Of a DNA stretch of 64,000 bases, positions 33,801 to 45,100 are shown one piece after another; position 1 is the stretch's first letter; each line of letters begins with the position of its first letter. The notes under the pieces are model-generated. The model did not search any database. It worked only from the letters and a program-made list of their open reading frames with translations, and had not been told where the DNA came from. A program made the translations under genes and the position numbers. Source of the DNA: Phoronis australis (Eukaryota; Phoronida; Phoronidae); assembly GCA_002633005.1 (NCBI GenBank), contig NMRA01000536.1:134440-198439 (forward strand). The letters are read 5' to 3'.

Positions 33801-33860
33801 CCCACATTCATTAATTTCGTTAGCAATTCCACGTTTTACTGTTTCGATCTCGTTCTCCAT
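30625..33860 (-). CDS. Minimal divergent protein kinase, 3 exons, 259 aa
   Basis: Exons 33802-33860, 31996-32484 and 30625-30856, both joins in phase 2, from ATG to TAA. The short start MENEIETVKRGIANEINEC leads straight into the kinase fold. Seen: glycine loop IGRGACGDVY, lysine in VCIKL, helix-C Glu in VREYE, catalytic loop TINDIKDDN, magnesium motif VDFS, helix-F DIYRLG and the C-lobe RRPT motif. Lys, Asp, Asn and both catalytic acids are present, so activity is possible. HRD is IND, DFG is DFS, and only about 22 residues separate DFS from DIYRLG with no APE motif, so the activation segment is very short. No signal peptide or membrane segment; intracellular. I do not recognise a named kinase family. 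Confidence 0.78.
31996..32484 (-). CDS. Kinase gene exon 2 (N-lobe through DFS)
   Basis: 489 nt between a weak acceptor (TTTGCGTGAAAG) and a strong donor (GTAAGTAG). Encodes glycine loop to VDFSHAYL. Confidence 0.8.
33341..33480 (+). repeat. Two tandem copies of a ~75-bp unit
   Basis: Units at about 33341-33408 and 33412-33480. Each has GCACCA.AGG..GGGCTG.GG.GC..TAGCCCCCACTTTTTTCAGTGCT, with GGCGRYGC at the start. No coding role seen. Confidence 0.75.
33802..33860 (-). CDS. Kinase gene exon 1 (start codon)
   Basis: ATG at 33858-33860; 19 codons plus 2 nt to donor GG|GTGAGG. Chosen because its phase joins exon 2 exactly (GG+A = Gly). There is no homology to support so short a piece. Confidence 0.5.
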
Positions 33861-33865
33861 GTAAG

Positions 33866-34150
33866 GGAAATGTACTAGGTCTATATCTTGCCATAGCAAA
33901 TAAGGAGACGTGTTTGCCTTGTGGGAGAAAAATCGATGAAGTGGCGAGCAGTGGTCAGATCGTTTTTTCTTCAAATTTGAAACTAAAACGAAGCATTTTC
34001 AAAATGCTTTGATACAAACAGAAATTAAACATCTTTACGAACAAACCCTAAAAATACCTGGTGAGAAGGTTTAATTCTGTTTCTGTGGCATAGAATCACC
34101 ATAGCAGTTTAGTCTGATTATCAAGTTCAAGGCCTCTTGAACCACCGACT
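33866..34150. repeat. Duplicated upstream region, copy 1
   Basis: Matches 35586-35815 in the same orientation with many small changes (GGGAAATGT..CTTGCCA..AAATAAG.AGACG..GAGAAAAATCG; TTTGAAACTAAA; AGGCCTCTT). It sits directly upstream of the kinase start codon, so it may carry promoter sequence. Confidence 0.65.
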
Positions 34151-35064
34151 CGATTTCTATTGCCCATTTCCCAGTTGGTCTCTTTATGTCAGTCTCCCCG
34201 GTGCGTGGTGTGTATTACAGTGAACATTTGACCTACTTACTGCAGACTCCCTCTTTAAGCTAGTTTGACTGGAGGCAAACTCACAAAATTTAAACGTTTT
34301 AGTGATAATTAAGTTAATTACGCACTGCAAATTCAGTTGAAATGTGGAAATAACGAAAAAGGTTAAAGACATGTATACGTTGTATTGACTAAAAACAAGT
34401 TTTCACCGAATTATTTAGTTAAGACCGTCAGATTTTGAAAACTCTTGACGTTTTGCGCTTTTCTAGGCTTCGGGAAATCAACTTAATCTGATTTTAGGAA
34501 CACGAATTCTCGAAAATGGCTCCGTGGATTTCATTGCAACTTTCCAGATTTGATATTTATTTATCAATCTCAAAATGTTGTTAGGATATTTTTTGAAGTC
34601 CTAGTTTTTCCACTGTGCCATAGACTAATACGATCGCTATTTTTCTTGATACCTTACGTTTTGCCAGTTAATTTGGCATAGAAACCAAACTAAATGAACA
34701 ATCGAAAATTCTTCACAGAAATTTTGAGAGATATTGTCAAGTTTCCGTTTAGAGAAACTTTTGTAAAATCCACTAAAGGTTATCTGTGCTATGAATGTAC
34801 CTTTGTTAAACATAAAAAGTTGACTTAAAAAGTATGGCCAAGCTATGATAACAACGACGCGTAAATATAATCCCTGGTCTTTATTCTTTCAGAAAATGTT
34901 TACTTTTACTATTTGACACAGACTAGTTTTCCTGTTAATTTTCTTTGAATTAACGCTCCTCAATGAGGTCCTACATATCATTAAAGAGACATGGAACGCG
35001 CGAAAGCTCGTCAAAAATATCTATTAAAATAATTCCTGATGAAAAAGCCATATCGCAACATCTA

Positions 35065-35376
35065 CAGGGGCGGATCCAGGATTTTGAGTTAGGGGAGGGG
35101 GCCAGGGTACACGAATAATTAGAATTTCGCCACACGCGAGCGCCCAACCTAAAATGTAAAGAAGCAGGGGTCTCAAATTTTTGGGTTTGTGGACCTTATT
35201 ACTAAAAAAGTGGTAAACGGGGTTTGTTCAATGACTGTGCATTGTGCATTCGCCCTCCAAACCCCCTAGGTGGGCGCATATGCTACTCAGCAATTCGCAC
35301 CCCGAACTCCCAAATGGTATCTGGGAGAATTTTAGAGGAGGCATGGCCGCCTTGGCCACCCCTAAATCCGTCACTG
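35065..35376. mobile_element. CAGTGGCGGATC-family MITE, 5-bp TSD ATCTA
   Basis: 312 bp from CAGGGGCGGATCCAGG to CCTAAATCCGTCACTG, flanked by ATCTA at 35060-35064 and 35377-35381. Internal text (TCTCAAATTTTTGGGTTTGTGG..ATTACTAAAAA) matches the copies at 19754 and 22365. Confidence 0.85.
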
Positions 35377-35585
35377 ATCTATTGAAGAGTAACTCACTTT
35401 CCCCTATGAGGAAACTTCTAGCAAAAAGCACAGAATTCACGATTTTTTGAAATACGCGCTAGAGAAAACCTCTGTGATTACCACAGAGTTTCTTTCTTCC
35501 CTCCCACTTATGATAAATGCGAGCTTGCGCTGACGGCAAGTTACTTAAAATCGTTTGGGGTCAAACGCCATATTTTGCTTATAAG

Positions 35586-35815
35586 GGAAATGTGCATCGT
35601 CTATGTCTTGCCACACTAAATAAGAAGACGCACTTCGCCTTGTGAGAGAAAAATCGCGAGCGGTTGACAGAGCAGTTTCTTGAAATTTGAAACTAAACGA
35701 AAATGCTTAGTTACCAACAGAAAATAAAATTTTTGTTTCAGTCGCAAAAAAACATTTTCAGTACTGCAATTTAGCCTGCTTATCGCGTTCCAGGCCTCTT
35801 AAATAAACGGGCTCG
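35586..35815. repeat. Duplicated upstream region, copy 2
   Basis: Diverged copy of 33866-34150. It lacks the start-codon exon that follows copy 1. Confidence 0.6.
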
Positions 35816-35889
35816 CGCACTCGGCTGTATACTAGCATACGTAATAGGCAATGCATGATTGTACATGTATAGTTGGCCAAACGGGTTAA

Positions 35890-36200
35890 TGTTACGTGCG
35901 TAAATTAACTTTAATGTACGCCGTAAATAGTAAATTTACGCCGTTTAAAGTTAATTTGCGCCACAAATAATTGTTGCGTTAAAATTGATTTATGCCGCAA
36001 CTCTTTGATGTACGCCGTTAACAATTAATTTACACCGGTAAAAAAATAATTTACCCCATTAAACGTTGTTAATTTGCGCTGCAAAATAATTCACTTACAA
36101 TAACTTATTGATGCCGTCAACAATTAATTTACCCCTCAAATAATTAATTTACGCCACCAACAAGGATTACTTTACGCACGTAATTTACGTGAGTAACGTT
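35890..36200 (+). repeat. Degenerate TTAATTTACGCC tandem array
   Basis: More than ten imperfect units of about 20-25 bp with the core TTAATTTACGCCRY, punctuated by GTTAA/CAACAATT spacers. Each unit differs from its neighbours. No coding role. Confidence 0.8.
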
Positions 36201-36322
36201 TACCCATTTGGCCACCCATATTGATTGCTGTAAAACCGTAAACGGGTGCGGCACCTGAACAAAATTGCCATGGTCTCCCAAAGACAAACTGCGAACTCTA
36301 CACTTTGGCTCCGAAGAAAACA

Positions 36323-39300
36323 TCAACGCGCTGACTTAACATACTTAATCTGAGACGGATGGATAACAACTTTCGCCATCTCGCTTTTTGTCCAAGTGCC
36401 GAACGCATGTTCAAATAGTGATGCAACCACTCTCTTGTCGAACAGCGGTGGATATTTCGTGGTGCTTCTTGATGGTTTTATCGCCAGTTCTGGTAGAAAG
36501 GTTTTCCTTACGACTACGCGTGGCGACGCTTTCACTTTTATATCCCTGTGTGACGGAATTTTTTCCACGGTGCTGTTGTCTTGGTCAGTTAGGCAAATAG
36601 AATGTCTTTTTGAGCTCGACCATGTTTCCAGTTTCTGACTTATTTTAGAAATTATGAACGAGTCAATGGGCCCCAATGCCACCTTCTCGCCAAAATGAGG
36701 AAGAGCCGGACACGAAACTCTTCGCTCTGACAAAAACGCTGGCAAAACTGTCGCTCGACATATTGGCTGACTTCGTCGACCTGTCCGCAAGTTGTAGTGT
36801 GCCACGTTGGTTTGTGGGTCGTATTCGTAGTACATGATTGAGGTTCGAAATTTCTGCGCATTTCTTCTACGAAGGAGGTTTGGTGTATCAGACGAGTCCT
36901 AAAATGCAAGGAACGTAACGAAAGTAACACTCTGGAGAAATTGCATTCGCCATACAAAGTGGAATTATCGAATTCTGTGATTTGTACACATGTTGATCCA
37001 TCCAACACATTACATGTAATATGTAATTTTCTCGCCACCCTCCGTGAAATAAACAGATTTCCGTCATCACTTTGAGAATTGGGAGCTTGAAATTACGATG
37101 TCTAATTGTTGGAAAGGTTGACCAATCTAGTAATTACTTTTTGCTTCTCAATGCCGTGGCAGATAGGCTTACTGATGTTTTGGAATGGTATTCATTTTCC
37201 ATCATGGTATGGTAGGATTTGACATGTTATCGGTATAGTGCTAACCTCATTGGCAATTTGGGTTAAAGATGATGAGTATTGTGGAAATGTCACTAAAATT
37301 ATTACTCGAGGCTATGTTTAGTACGTGCGAGCGTGTGCCTAGGCGTCGCTTACAGCTCCAGGTTTTACGTTCTCATGTTTAAAGTTGTAGCTTTGGCCTA
37401 GTATTGGACCTTGTTTTAACAACATTTAAAAAGCCGCATTTCACACTGGCTTGCTGGCTATCGCGAAAATCTAATTAGGCCTTTTAGTTTTATAGAATCG
37501 GGTGGATGATATTCCTTGGCTTAGTAGTATTCCATATCCGTTACCAACTCAAGTCACAGACTATTCTTACATGCGCCATTTTCGAATTTGCAATTTTAGG
37601 TTGAGCCAATGCCAATAAATTCTGAAGCGTTTTCTGGAGTCGTTCATGGTTTTAATGTTCTTCGTTGGTATCTGTTACATAAAAGTAAAAGAACTAACTT
37701 GATTTTGTTTTTTGACAGATAAATAGGGCAAAATGCAGGATTAAACGATTAATTTCCACCATCTTTGTCTGCTGTATAAATTAATTTAACCTTCACTCAC
37801 ATCCCAATTACTTCTTCCTTTTGACTAAAATGCTCCGCAAGAGTAAAGGTGAACGCACGCTGGGTTCAGTGGCGGATCTACGTTTTCAGCAAGGGGGAGT
37901 TTAGGATTCCCGCCAAGGTCGAATCCTAGGCGCGTGGCGCCGAGCGGGGAGAGGTCGGCAGGGGGGTTTCCCCTCCCGTGTAAGATATTTTTTGTTTTTG
38001 TAGCCAAATAGTGAAATTTCCATGCATCCTGGTAAGTTTCTGGCACTTAACATGTCTCTGGAGTTTTTCTTAAGATAATTAAAAACCCTTCTCGATTTCG
38101 TCACTTGGCTCATAAGTTTCGTGAAACCATATTGTGCACATCTGGGTATGAGTCACGCCACCAACAAAAATTTTTGTTCNNNNNNNNNNNNNNNNNNNNN
38201 NNNNNNNNNNNNNNNNNNNNNNNNNNNNNNNNNNNNNNNNNNNNNNNNNNNNNNNNNNNNNNNNNNNNNNNNNNNNNNNNNNNNNNNNNNNNNNNNNNNN
38301 NNNNNNNNNNNNNNNNNNNNNNNNNNNNNNNNNNNNNNNNNNNNNNNNNNNNNNNNNNNNNNNNNNNNNNNNNNNNNNNNNNNNNNNNNNNNNNNNNNNN
38401 NNNNNNNNNNNNNNNNNNNNNNNNNNNNNNNNNNNNNNNNNNNNNNNNNNNNNNNNNNNNNNNNNNNNNNNNNNNNNNNNNNNNNNNNNNNNNNNNNNNN
38501 NNNNNNNNNNNNNNNNNNNNNNNNNNNNNNNNNNNNNNNNNNNNNNNNNNNNNNNNNNNNNNNNNNNNNNNNNNNNNNNNNNNNNNNNNNNNNNNNNNNN
38601 NNNNNNNNNNNNNNNNNNNNNNNNNNNNNNNNNNNNNNNNNNNNNNNNNNNNNNNNNNNNNNNNNNNNNNNNNNNNNNNNNNNNNNNNNNNNNNNNNNNN
38701 NNNNNNNNNNNNNNNNNNNNNNNNNNNNNNNNNNNNNNNNNNNNNNNNNNNNNNNNNNNNNNNNNNNNNNNNNNNNNNNNNNNNNNNNNNNNNNNNNNNN
38801 NNNNNNNNNNNNNNNNNNNNNNNNNNNNNNNNNNNNNNNNNNNNNNNNNNNNNNNNNNNNNNNNNNNNNNNNNNNNNNNNNNNNNNNNNNNNNNNNNNNN
38901 NNNNNNNNNNNNNNNNNNNNNNNNNNNNATGTACATGTACACAATATTACATGTACATGTACACTGTATGATATTGCGCAAGACAACTTTACTATACATC
39001 AGTTACAAACGTGTGGAGTGTAATAGAACGACACGGCATGACAGATGAGGTAAAAACATGCACGTCAATTCGCCTGAATATCAGAGTTGCGGCACCGCAG
39101 AATTTCCCCTAATCAAATCAAAATATATCTTAGAGTAAAGAAGCTAGTTACCAAAAGAAATCAGCTATAGAACTGCTCATTCAACGGTGAATCCATCTAA
39201 AATGCTTGGCTACTTCAGAAGTGTCGACGGAGGCGCGCGCACAATTAATCCCCGCGCGTTTTGCCGATGAGCCACAAAGACTCAGCAATTCACAATGCAA

Positions 39301-39788
39301 AAAACTATTATTTTCAGAGTGAACCCCCCCTCAATTTTTTTAAGTTGGTTTACTTGGGGTTTACACACGCTGGCGGTGCCGTTTTTGTTTTGCTGGATAC
39401 GCTTTTGTTTTTTTTTTAATGTTTGGGTCCTGGCCCTAGGGGGGGGGGGGTTTAAACCCCCTGAACCCCCCCGTAGATCCGCCACTGCCCGGGTTTAACA
39501 AAGATGTCGCCAGAAATTTGCTTACTAAGCACACGTGACTATTGTCGAATTGCCGGTAAATATCCTTCCGTGAAGTCAACCCACGAAGAGAAATCACTGC
39601 GCAGCCAATCGACTGCAACCCCTAATGTGAGCTCTGTAATAGATTGTACTTACGTTGTCTGTCCCGTCTTTTCCTGATGACCGTATTCTAGTCGGGAAAA
39701 TCTTTCGACAAGCACATAAAAAATATTCCAACGTCTTACACATTCGTGTGTCGGTCAAACTGAGTTGAAACTTGGCTATAAAGGACAT
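36323..39788 (-). CDS. Putative two-exon gene, 236 aa, unrecognised
   Basis: Exon 1 39654-39788 (ATG, 45 codons, excellent donor GTAAGTAC) and exon 2 36323-36898 (acceptor CGTTCCTTGCATTTTAG, 192 codons including TGA), both phase 0. Exon 1 gives MSFIAKFQLSLTDTRMCKTL and a Cys-containing stretch; exon 2 begins DSSDTPNLLRRRNAQKF and is basic, Ser- and Lys-rich, with no signal peptide, membrane segment or motif I recognise. The intron holds the CAGTGGCGGATC-type sequences and an N gap. A second frame overlapping exon 2 is also open for 128 codons, so the choice rests on the acceptor and phase. Confidence 0.4.
37867..39487. mobile_element. CAGTGGCGGATCTACG-ended element(s), interrupted by an N gap
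   Basis: Left end CAGTGGCGGATCTACG at 37867, right end CGTAGATCCGCCACTG at 39487. The left 180 bp match the reverse complement of 44460-44633, and 38929-39487 matches the reverse complement of 42497-42985. The flanks do not share a 5-bp duplication (GGGTT versus CCCGG), so it may be a chimera of two insertions. Confidence 0.75.
38180..38928. other. Assembly gap (749 N)
   Basis: Run of N within the transposon above, followed directly by ATGTACATGTACAC palindromic repeats. Confidence 0.95.
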
Positions 39789-40599
39789 ACGTCATCCATT
39801 GTTGCCTGCGTGGAAAAACTGCAGTGTGGCGGTATAGTGTAGCGTAGTGTCTTGTTTTTATGTCATGTTGTGAAAAGGGAGTTCGCTAGAATTAAATTAA
39901 GTATGCATTTGTTATCAGAACAGTAAAATAGAAATGATGATGATTCCGATTATCTTTAGGTCTAAAAATAATCGTGTCCAATTTAGATTCTAAATAGCTT
40001 ACAAAATGTCAGCATTTTAAGAGAGGAGGCTGGAGTAGGATTCAGATCTCAATTTGACAAGTGCGCGGCTTTTTACAGACCACGCACGCGAATACGAGTC
40101 AAAAAATCCCTTAGAGTCTACAGTCAAGTGACCTAAATGCCTTACGTTTTGGCACATTTTGCGTATTTAATTGGAAATACTACAGGCTGTTGAAAATTCT
40201 TTACCGGAATGAAGACTTTCCTTTACGGAATTGTTCTGTTACTATCTTGTCACCGAAAGCATATTTATGTTCTGACAAATCTCTAAAAACCACAGCTAAC
40301 AAATCGTCAGAGAATCTAAATATCGGACACCATGTTTCTGCGTACGCAACATCGCGGAAAACTGACTAACCAAGTAATGGCCGTGGGCACCTTGCCGCTC
40401 GTATGTTTTGATATATTTGCTGCTGACATTACAGCGGAAAAATGGTGCCATTTATTTCTCACATTAAGCTTAAAGTAAGATTTTATGTAATGTCCGATAA
40501 TTGGGATCCGTCCGATATTTAGTTACACGATATGTACTAAGAAAATGACGCGAAATAATAACTCGACAAATCACCTAAGGAGGGCTATCTTTGGCCAAA

Positions 40600-41080
40600 T
40601 GGATGAACACTAAGCACTTAAATTACGCGGGTACATTAACTTTAGGGTCAATACGTAAAATGATATATGAAATTGTTTGCCAAAACAAAATTTTGCCTAT
40701 TGCCCAAAAAGATTTCAAGAAGAAGGTTATAACATTAGAAGTGATGACTGGAAAAAATTCTATTCATTGCCTTTTAAACTACTTCCGATTTCAAGTTATG
40801 TACACTGCAGTTTAAACTATTACATAGAATACTTGTAAAGAACTTTTCTCTGGACTTTGATGTATGTGCTTTCTGCCAGTCACAAACTGAAACAGTGGAC
40901 CACATCCTTTTCGAATGCAATAACATAAAAATCTTCACAACAGTTACGTAGTTGGGTGTTGTTGGTAAAAGGTATAAATATGGTTATTAACAAAAAACAA
41001 TCATTTTTGGCATGTCTATAAGTAACGAAAATAAAGTTTTAAATTGAATACTTTTGCAATTAAAACATTTTTACGTATTC
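40600..41080 (+). mobile_element. 3' remnant of a LINE
   Basis: Broken frames encode a C-terminal zinc-knuckle segment, CAFCQSQTETVDHILFECNN, at about 40868-40927. This is the zf-RVT pattern (C-x2-C..H-x4-C) at the end of L1/Tx1-like reverse transcriptases. Upstream frames (40591-40815) look like the preceding region. Stops interrupt it. Confidence 0.6.
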
Positions 41081-42079
41081 AGGTGTAAAAAATAATCCTC
41101 AGCTTCTGTCATTTCCTTGAGGTATTAGAAAAAGAATTTATATTAAAAAATGAAGTTAAATAATGGTAATTTAGATGAATACCATGGAACCTGGAGAAAC
41201 TTTTAACCATAACTCTTTCCTGATAACATCCTACTAAAAGTGGGTGGGTAAGTTGGTTAAGAGGTGGGGGTGCATGTGTGTATGTTAAGAGTGACAATGT
41301 TCATTCCCAAGATAATGTAGGACCATAGATTGGAGTGTTTGAAGGCTACAAATTCTTCAGTCATTGCGATGCAAAACATGCACTGCTGTCAGGGACTTCA
41401 ATTGTGAAGAAATAATACACTTGTTAATGAACAGCATACTGCTCTAGCTCAAGAATTTAATTTCTAGGTGTTGCTACAGTCTAACTGTACAGTGCCACCA
41501 AGGGAAGATTTCTAGCCGCGAGTGCACGACTAATAACGTTGTGTGGGTTCAGCTGTTCATTTCCACACAATCTCAATCTTGTGTGTTCTACTGCGCTAAT
41601 TATTCATACCTCAATCTGGGAATCGATCAGTCTGGACACCCGTCATGTTTTTGGGGTGTGTGACTTCACTGATAAAGTCAAGAGTGAATTGTTGAGAAAA
41701 AAAAGATCGCCAGTCCAATAATAGTCTACTCCAAAAATTGTCAAAAGATACGACAATCAGTCATCAGAGGTAATCGGCTTTGATTGTTCTGTGTCATTTT
41801 TGGAAGTGAGTGAAGCAACATGATCGACAGCAAAGTTTCAGATCAAACTCTCTTGTGTTGCGGTAGAGGGCGAAATTAACAAATTCGAATGAAAGACGTA
41901 GCTTCGGATATAAGCTTCAAAAAATCCATTAATTGCTTCAAACTTTTTCTAGCAGACTTTTGTTGACGGCACATGACATGGAAACTACGGTATCTTATCA
42001 GTGAAGGCGTTTCTGACCTTGTTGTCACTATCATGTATATTTATATTTGATATGCGAGCGTAGACGGACAAACGTTGCC

Positions 42080-42167
42080 ATGAAAGGACTATTCGTGTTG
42101 TATCTTGCGCTCACTGCCGTCCACGCGGCCAAAACCTCGTACAAGCAAATTCAGTTTTCAAACTGCG
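42080..42167 (+). CDS. GM2-activator-like gene exon 1 (signal peptide)
   Basis: ATG to donor GTAAGAAT, 29 codons plus 1 nt, ending at the first conserved Cys (FSNC). Confidence 0.88.
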
Positions 42168-45100
42168 GTAAGAATCACAGTGGTATTCACATCTGCTAAT
42201 TGTCGGTGATAAGAAATCATTTGCAATCCAAGATACCATTTTAGGTAATTTCTAGAAATCTGCTATGACAGATGTATTCAATGCTGCCAAAAGTGTCATC
42301 GTCTTGAATTCACGAAAGTGACTAAGGCTTAGGACAGACATTTAGCCCCACGCTCCCAATTGACATTTTCTGAATTAAGATAATTATGACCCTATCATAG
42401 CCATAAAAGAATTATTTCAGAAACTAGCAGTTATTATCAGAGGCTTTTGATATTTGCAAGCGTGAGATCTAATTATTTTTCAAAAATAGTTGTGTGCAGT
42501 GGCGGATCTACGGGGGGTTCAGGGGGTTTAACCCCCCCTTGGGCCAGGACCCAAAAATAAAAAACAAAAACGTCTCCAGCAAAAACAAAAACGGCACCGC
42601 TAGCGTCTGTAAACCCAACTTGGAAAAAAATTGAGGGGGGGTTCACTCTGAAAATATAATTTTTGGCATAACTAGGCAAAACGCGCGGAGATCAATTGTG
42701 CGCGCACTTCCGTCGACACTTCCGAAGTAGTCAAGTATTTTAGATGGATCCACCGCTGAAAGAGCAGTTCTGTAGCTGATTTCTTTAGGTAACTAGCTTC
42801 TTTACTCTAAGATATGTTTTGATTTAATTAGGGGAAATACTGTAGTGCCGCAACCCTGGTATTCAGGCGAATTGATGTGCAACGTTTTTACCTCATCTGT
42901 CATGCCGTGTCATTCTATTACACTCCATGATGTATAGTAAAATTGTCTTGCGCAATATCATATAGTGTACAGGTACATGTAATATTTTTGAAAAAAATCT
43001 TTTTCCGGAGAATTTCTATTGTGGCGGGCGCCGTGGTCTAGTCGCGAGTCCGTTTGAAGATACACTCTAACAAGTTATGTCTATACAAGGAATGACCAAA
43101 GGGGCACTCACATTGACAAAGTGACCGCATTTGCGAACAGAGTACAGTACCAGAAATTGAGAGGAGGTTTTTCTTTCATAACAAAGTCTTAGGGACTCGT
43201 GCGATGTTCAATAGGCCTCCTAAGGATCCTTAGTTCCGACCTCAACTCCTACCGTCTTTCTACCTGCCATAAGCACACTGTCGTCTTCTATACTGGGAAT
43301 TTCCGCAAAAAGGCCCTTCCGATGAAACGCTTATGCACATGGACATTTATTTGATGTTAGTACTTCGGGTTTCAAGCGTTCAGACATTAGGACGTTTATT
43401 TCGAAAATTGCAAGAGATGCGAATAGGGCCTGGGATATATCGTCAAGGTTTGAAGTAGTCCATGTCTTGATAAGCGGATCAAATTTAGTTGCGCATGTAA
43501 GTCTTTTGAATGGACTTGGCAACCTCAAGGGTCTTAGTGCCAACTGAGCTGCGAAACGAGACGCTGACATTGTAGAAGCTTACAAGCTCATTGACACAGC
43601 AGTTGACGAAGTGCAAGCATTGGAAACAAACATCGAAGATATCTGGGTAGAATGGTTCCAAGACGAACAAACCATTTTATCCGATATACAGATTCCTCTG
43701 TAGCCTAAACAACAGAAGGATAGGACTAACGTATGAGTAACCACTGGGGATTAAAAAGTGTCTAGAGCGAAGTTTTCAATTCATAATTTTTTGCATAGTA
43801 CACTTTAGGTCTCGCGACGGACCAGGCCAGCTTGACTTGTGAATATGTTGAGTTTCAGTGTACTTCTGGTCCCTCGGCGAACTAGTCTCTTGTGATTTTT
43901 TTTACCAAAGTGTGCTTTGTAAAACTATTTATCTCAGCCAGCACTGTTTGGTCCCGCGACAGATCGACTATTTGTATAGGGATAGTAAGCACAGGTGTAC
44001 TCTTGGTCTCGTGACGGACCAGTTCAGTTTTTTGTGTACTCTCAGTGTACTTCTGGTCCCTCTGCAAACTAGTCCAGTATATCTTTTCACCACTGTGCAC
44101 ACGATATCTTGGTTTCGTGAAACTGTTTTCAGATGATTTGTTTCCTGAAACATTTGACGTTTTTCAATTGTTGTCAGCGTGATTCAGCTTAATAAAGGGA
44201 TACTTAATTATTTATTGTCGCTTTTAATAATAGACTATGAGGTGAGAGCACCATCGTTCGCCAGTTTTCTCGTAACGAGACAGAACACATGTTTATTTCC
44301 TGACTAACAGTACAGGTCTTCGTTCTAAAACAACTTAAGGCTGCTGTTTCGCGATCAACTGATACATGTATTCAAGTTTTTACGCCCCGTCGGTGCTCCT
44401 TAATTATGCTCTTGAATATTTGGAAGTTGTCTAAACCCCTGTATACACACCACACTTTATGCCAGAAACTTACCAGGATGCATAGAACTTTCACTATTTG
44501 GCTACAAAAACAAAAAATGTCTTACACGGGAGGGGGGAACCCCCGACCTGTCCCCTCTCAGCGCCACGCGCCTAGGATTCGACCTTTGCGGGAATCCTAA
44601 ACCCCCCTTACTGAAACCATAGATCCGCCACTGGTGTGGAGCGTAACTCCAATTGACTGACTTGAGTCTTAAGTCACCTTTCATAAAACATACGCTAGGT
44701 GTCGTGGTTAAAGGCGTCGAACGTATGATGGGTTTGCGACAGAAATTAGGTAAAGTTGTGCTACAGGTGAACGACAGATCCATGACACAGAGGTAGTCGG
44801 AGAGCTTAGATTGTGGTACGAAGTTATCAATAGCATATTATGCTCGTTCTGCGCTCCTCCGTGCGTTTATAATATGAATACAGAATTCAAATTATCTTAC
44901 AGCAATCGTTCCATTTTCTTTGCAAAACATTGGTCTACTGTTGCACGACAATCGAATAAGGAATCAGTACTTGGATTTTCATTTAGCCTAACATCGACAA
45001 ACGTACGAACCGTGCATGTTTGATGTACGTTGTCTCGTTGCACCATTTTAAAATCGTACTGTACTGCAGAAGGCTAAGGCTTCATGCAACTTACTTTCAC

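Noticed and set aside
43022-43060. GCCGTGGTCTAGTCGCGAGTCC as a tRNA or SINE A box
   Set aside because: No B box at the proper distance and no cloverleaf; inside a DNA transposon.
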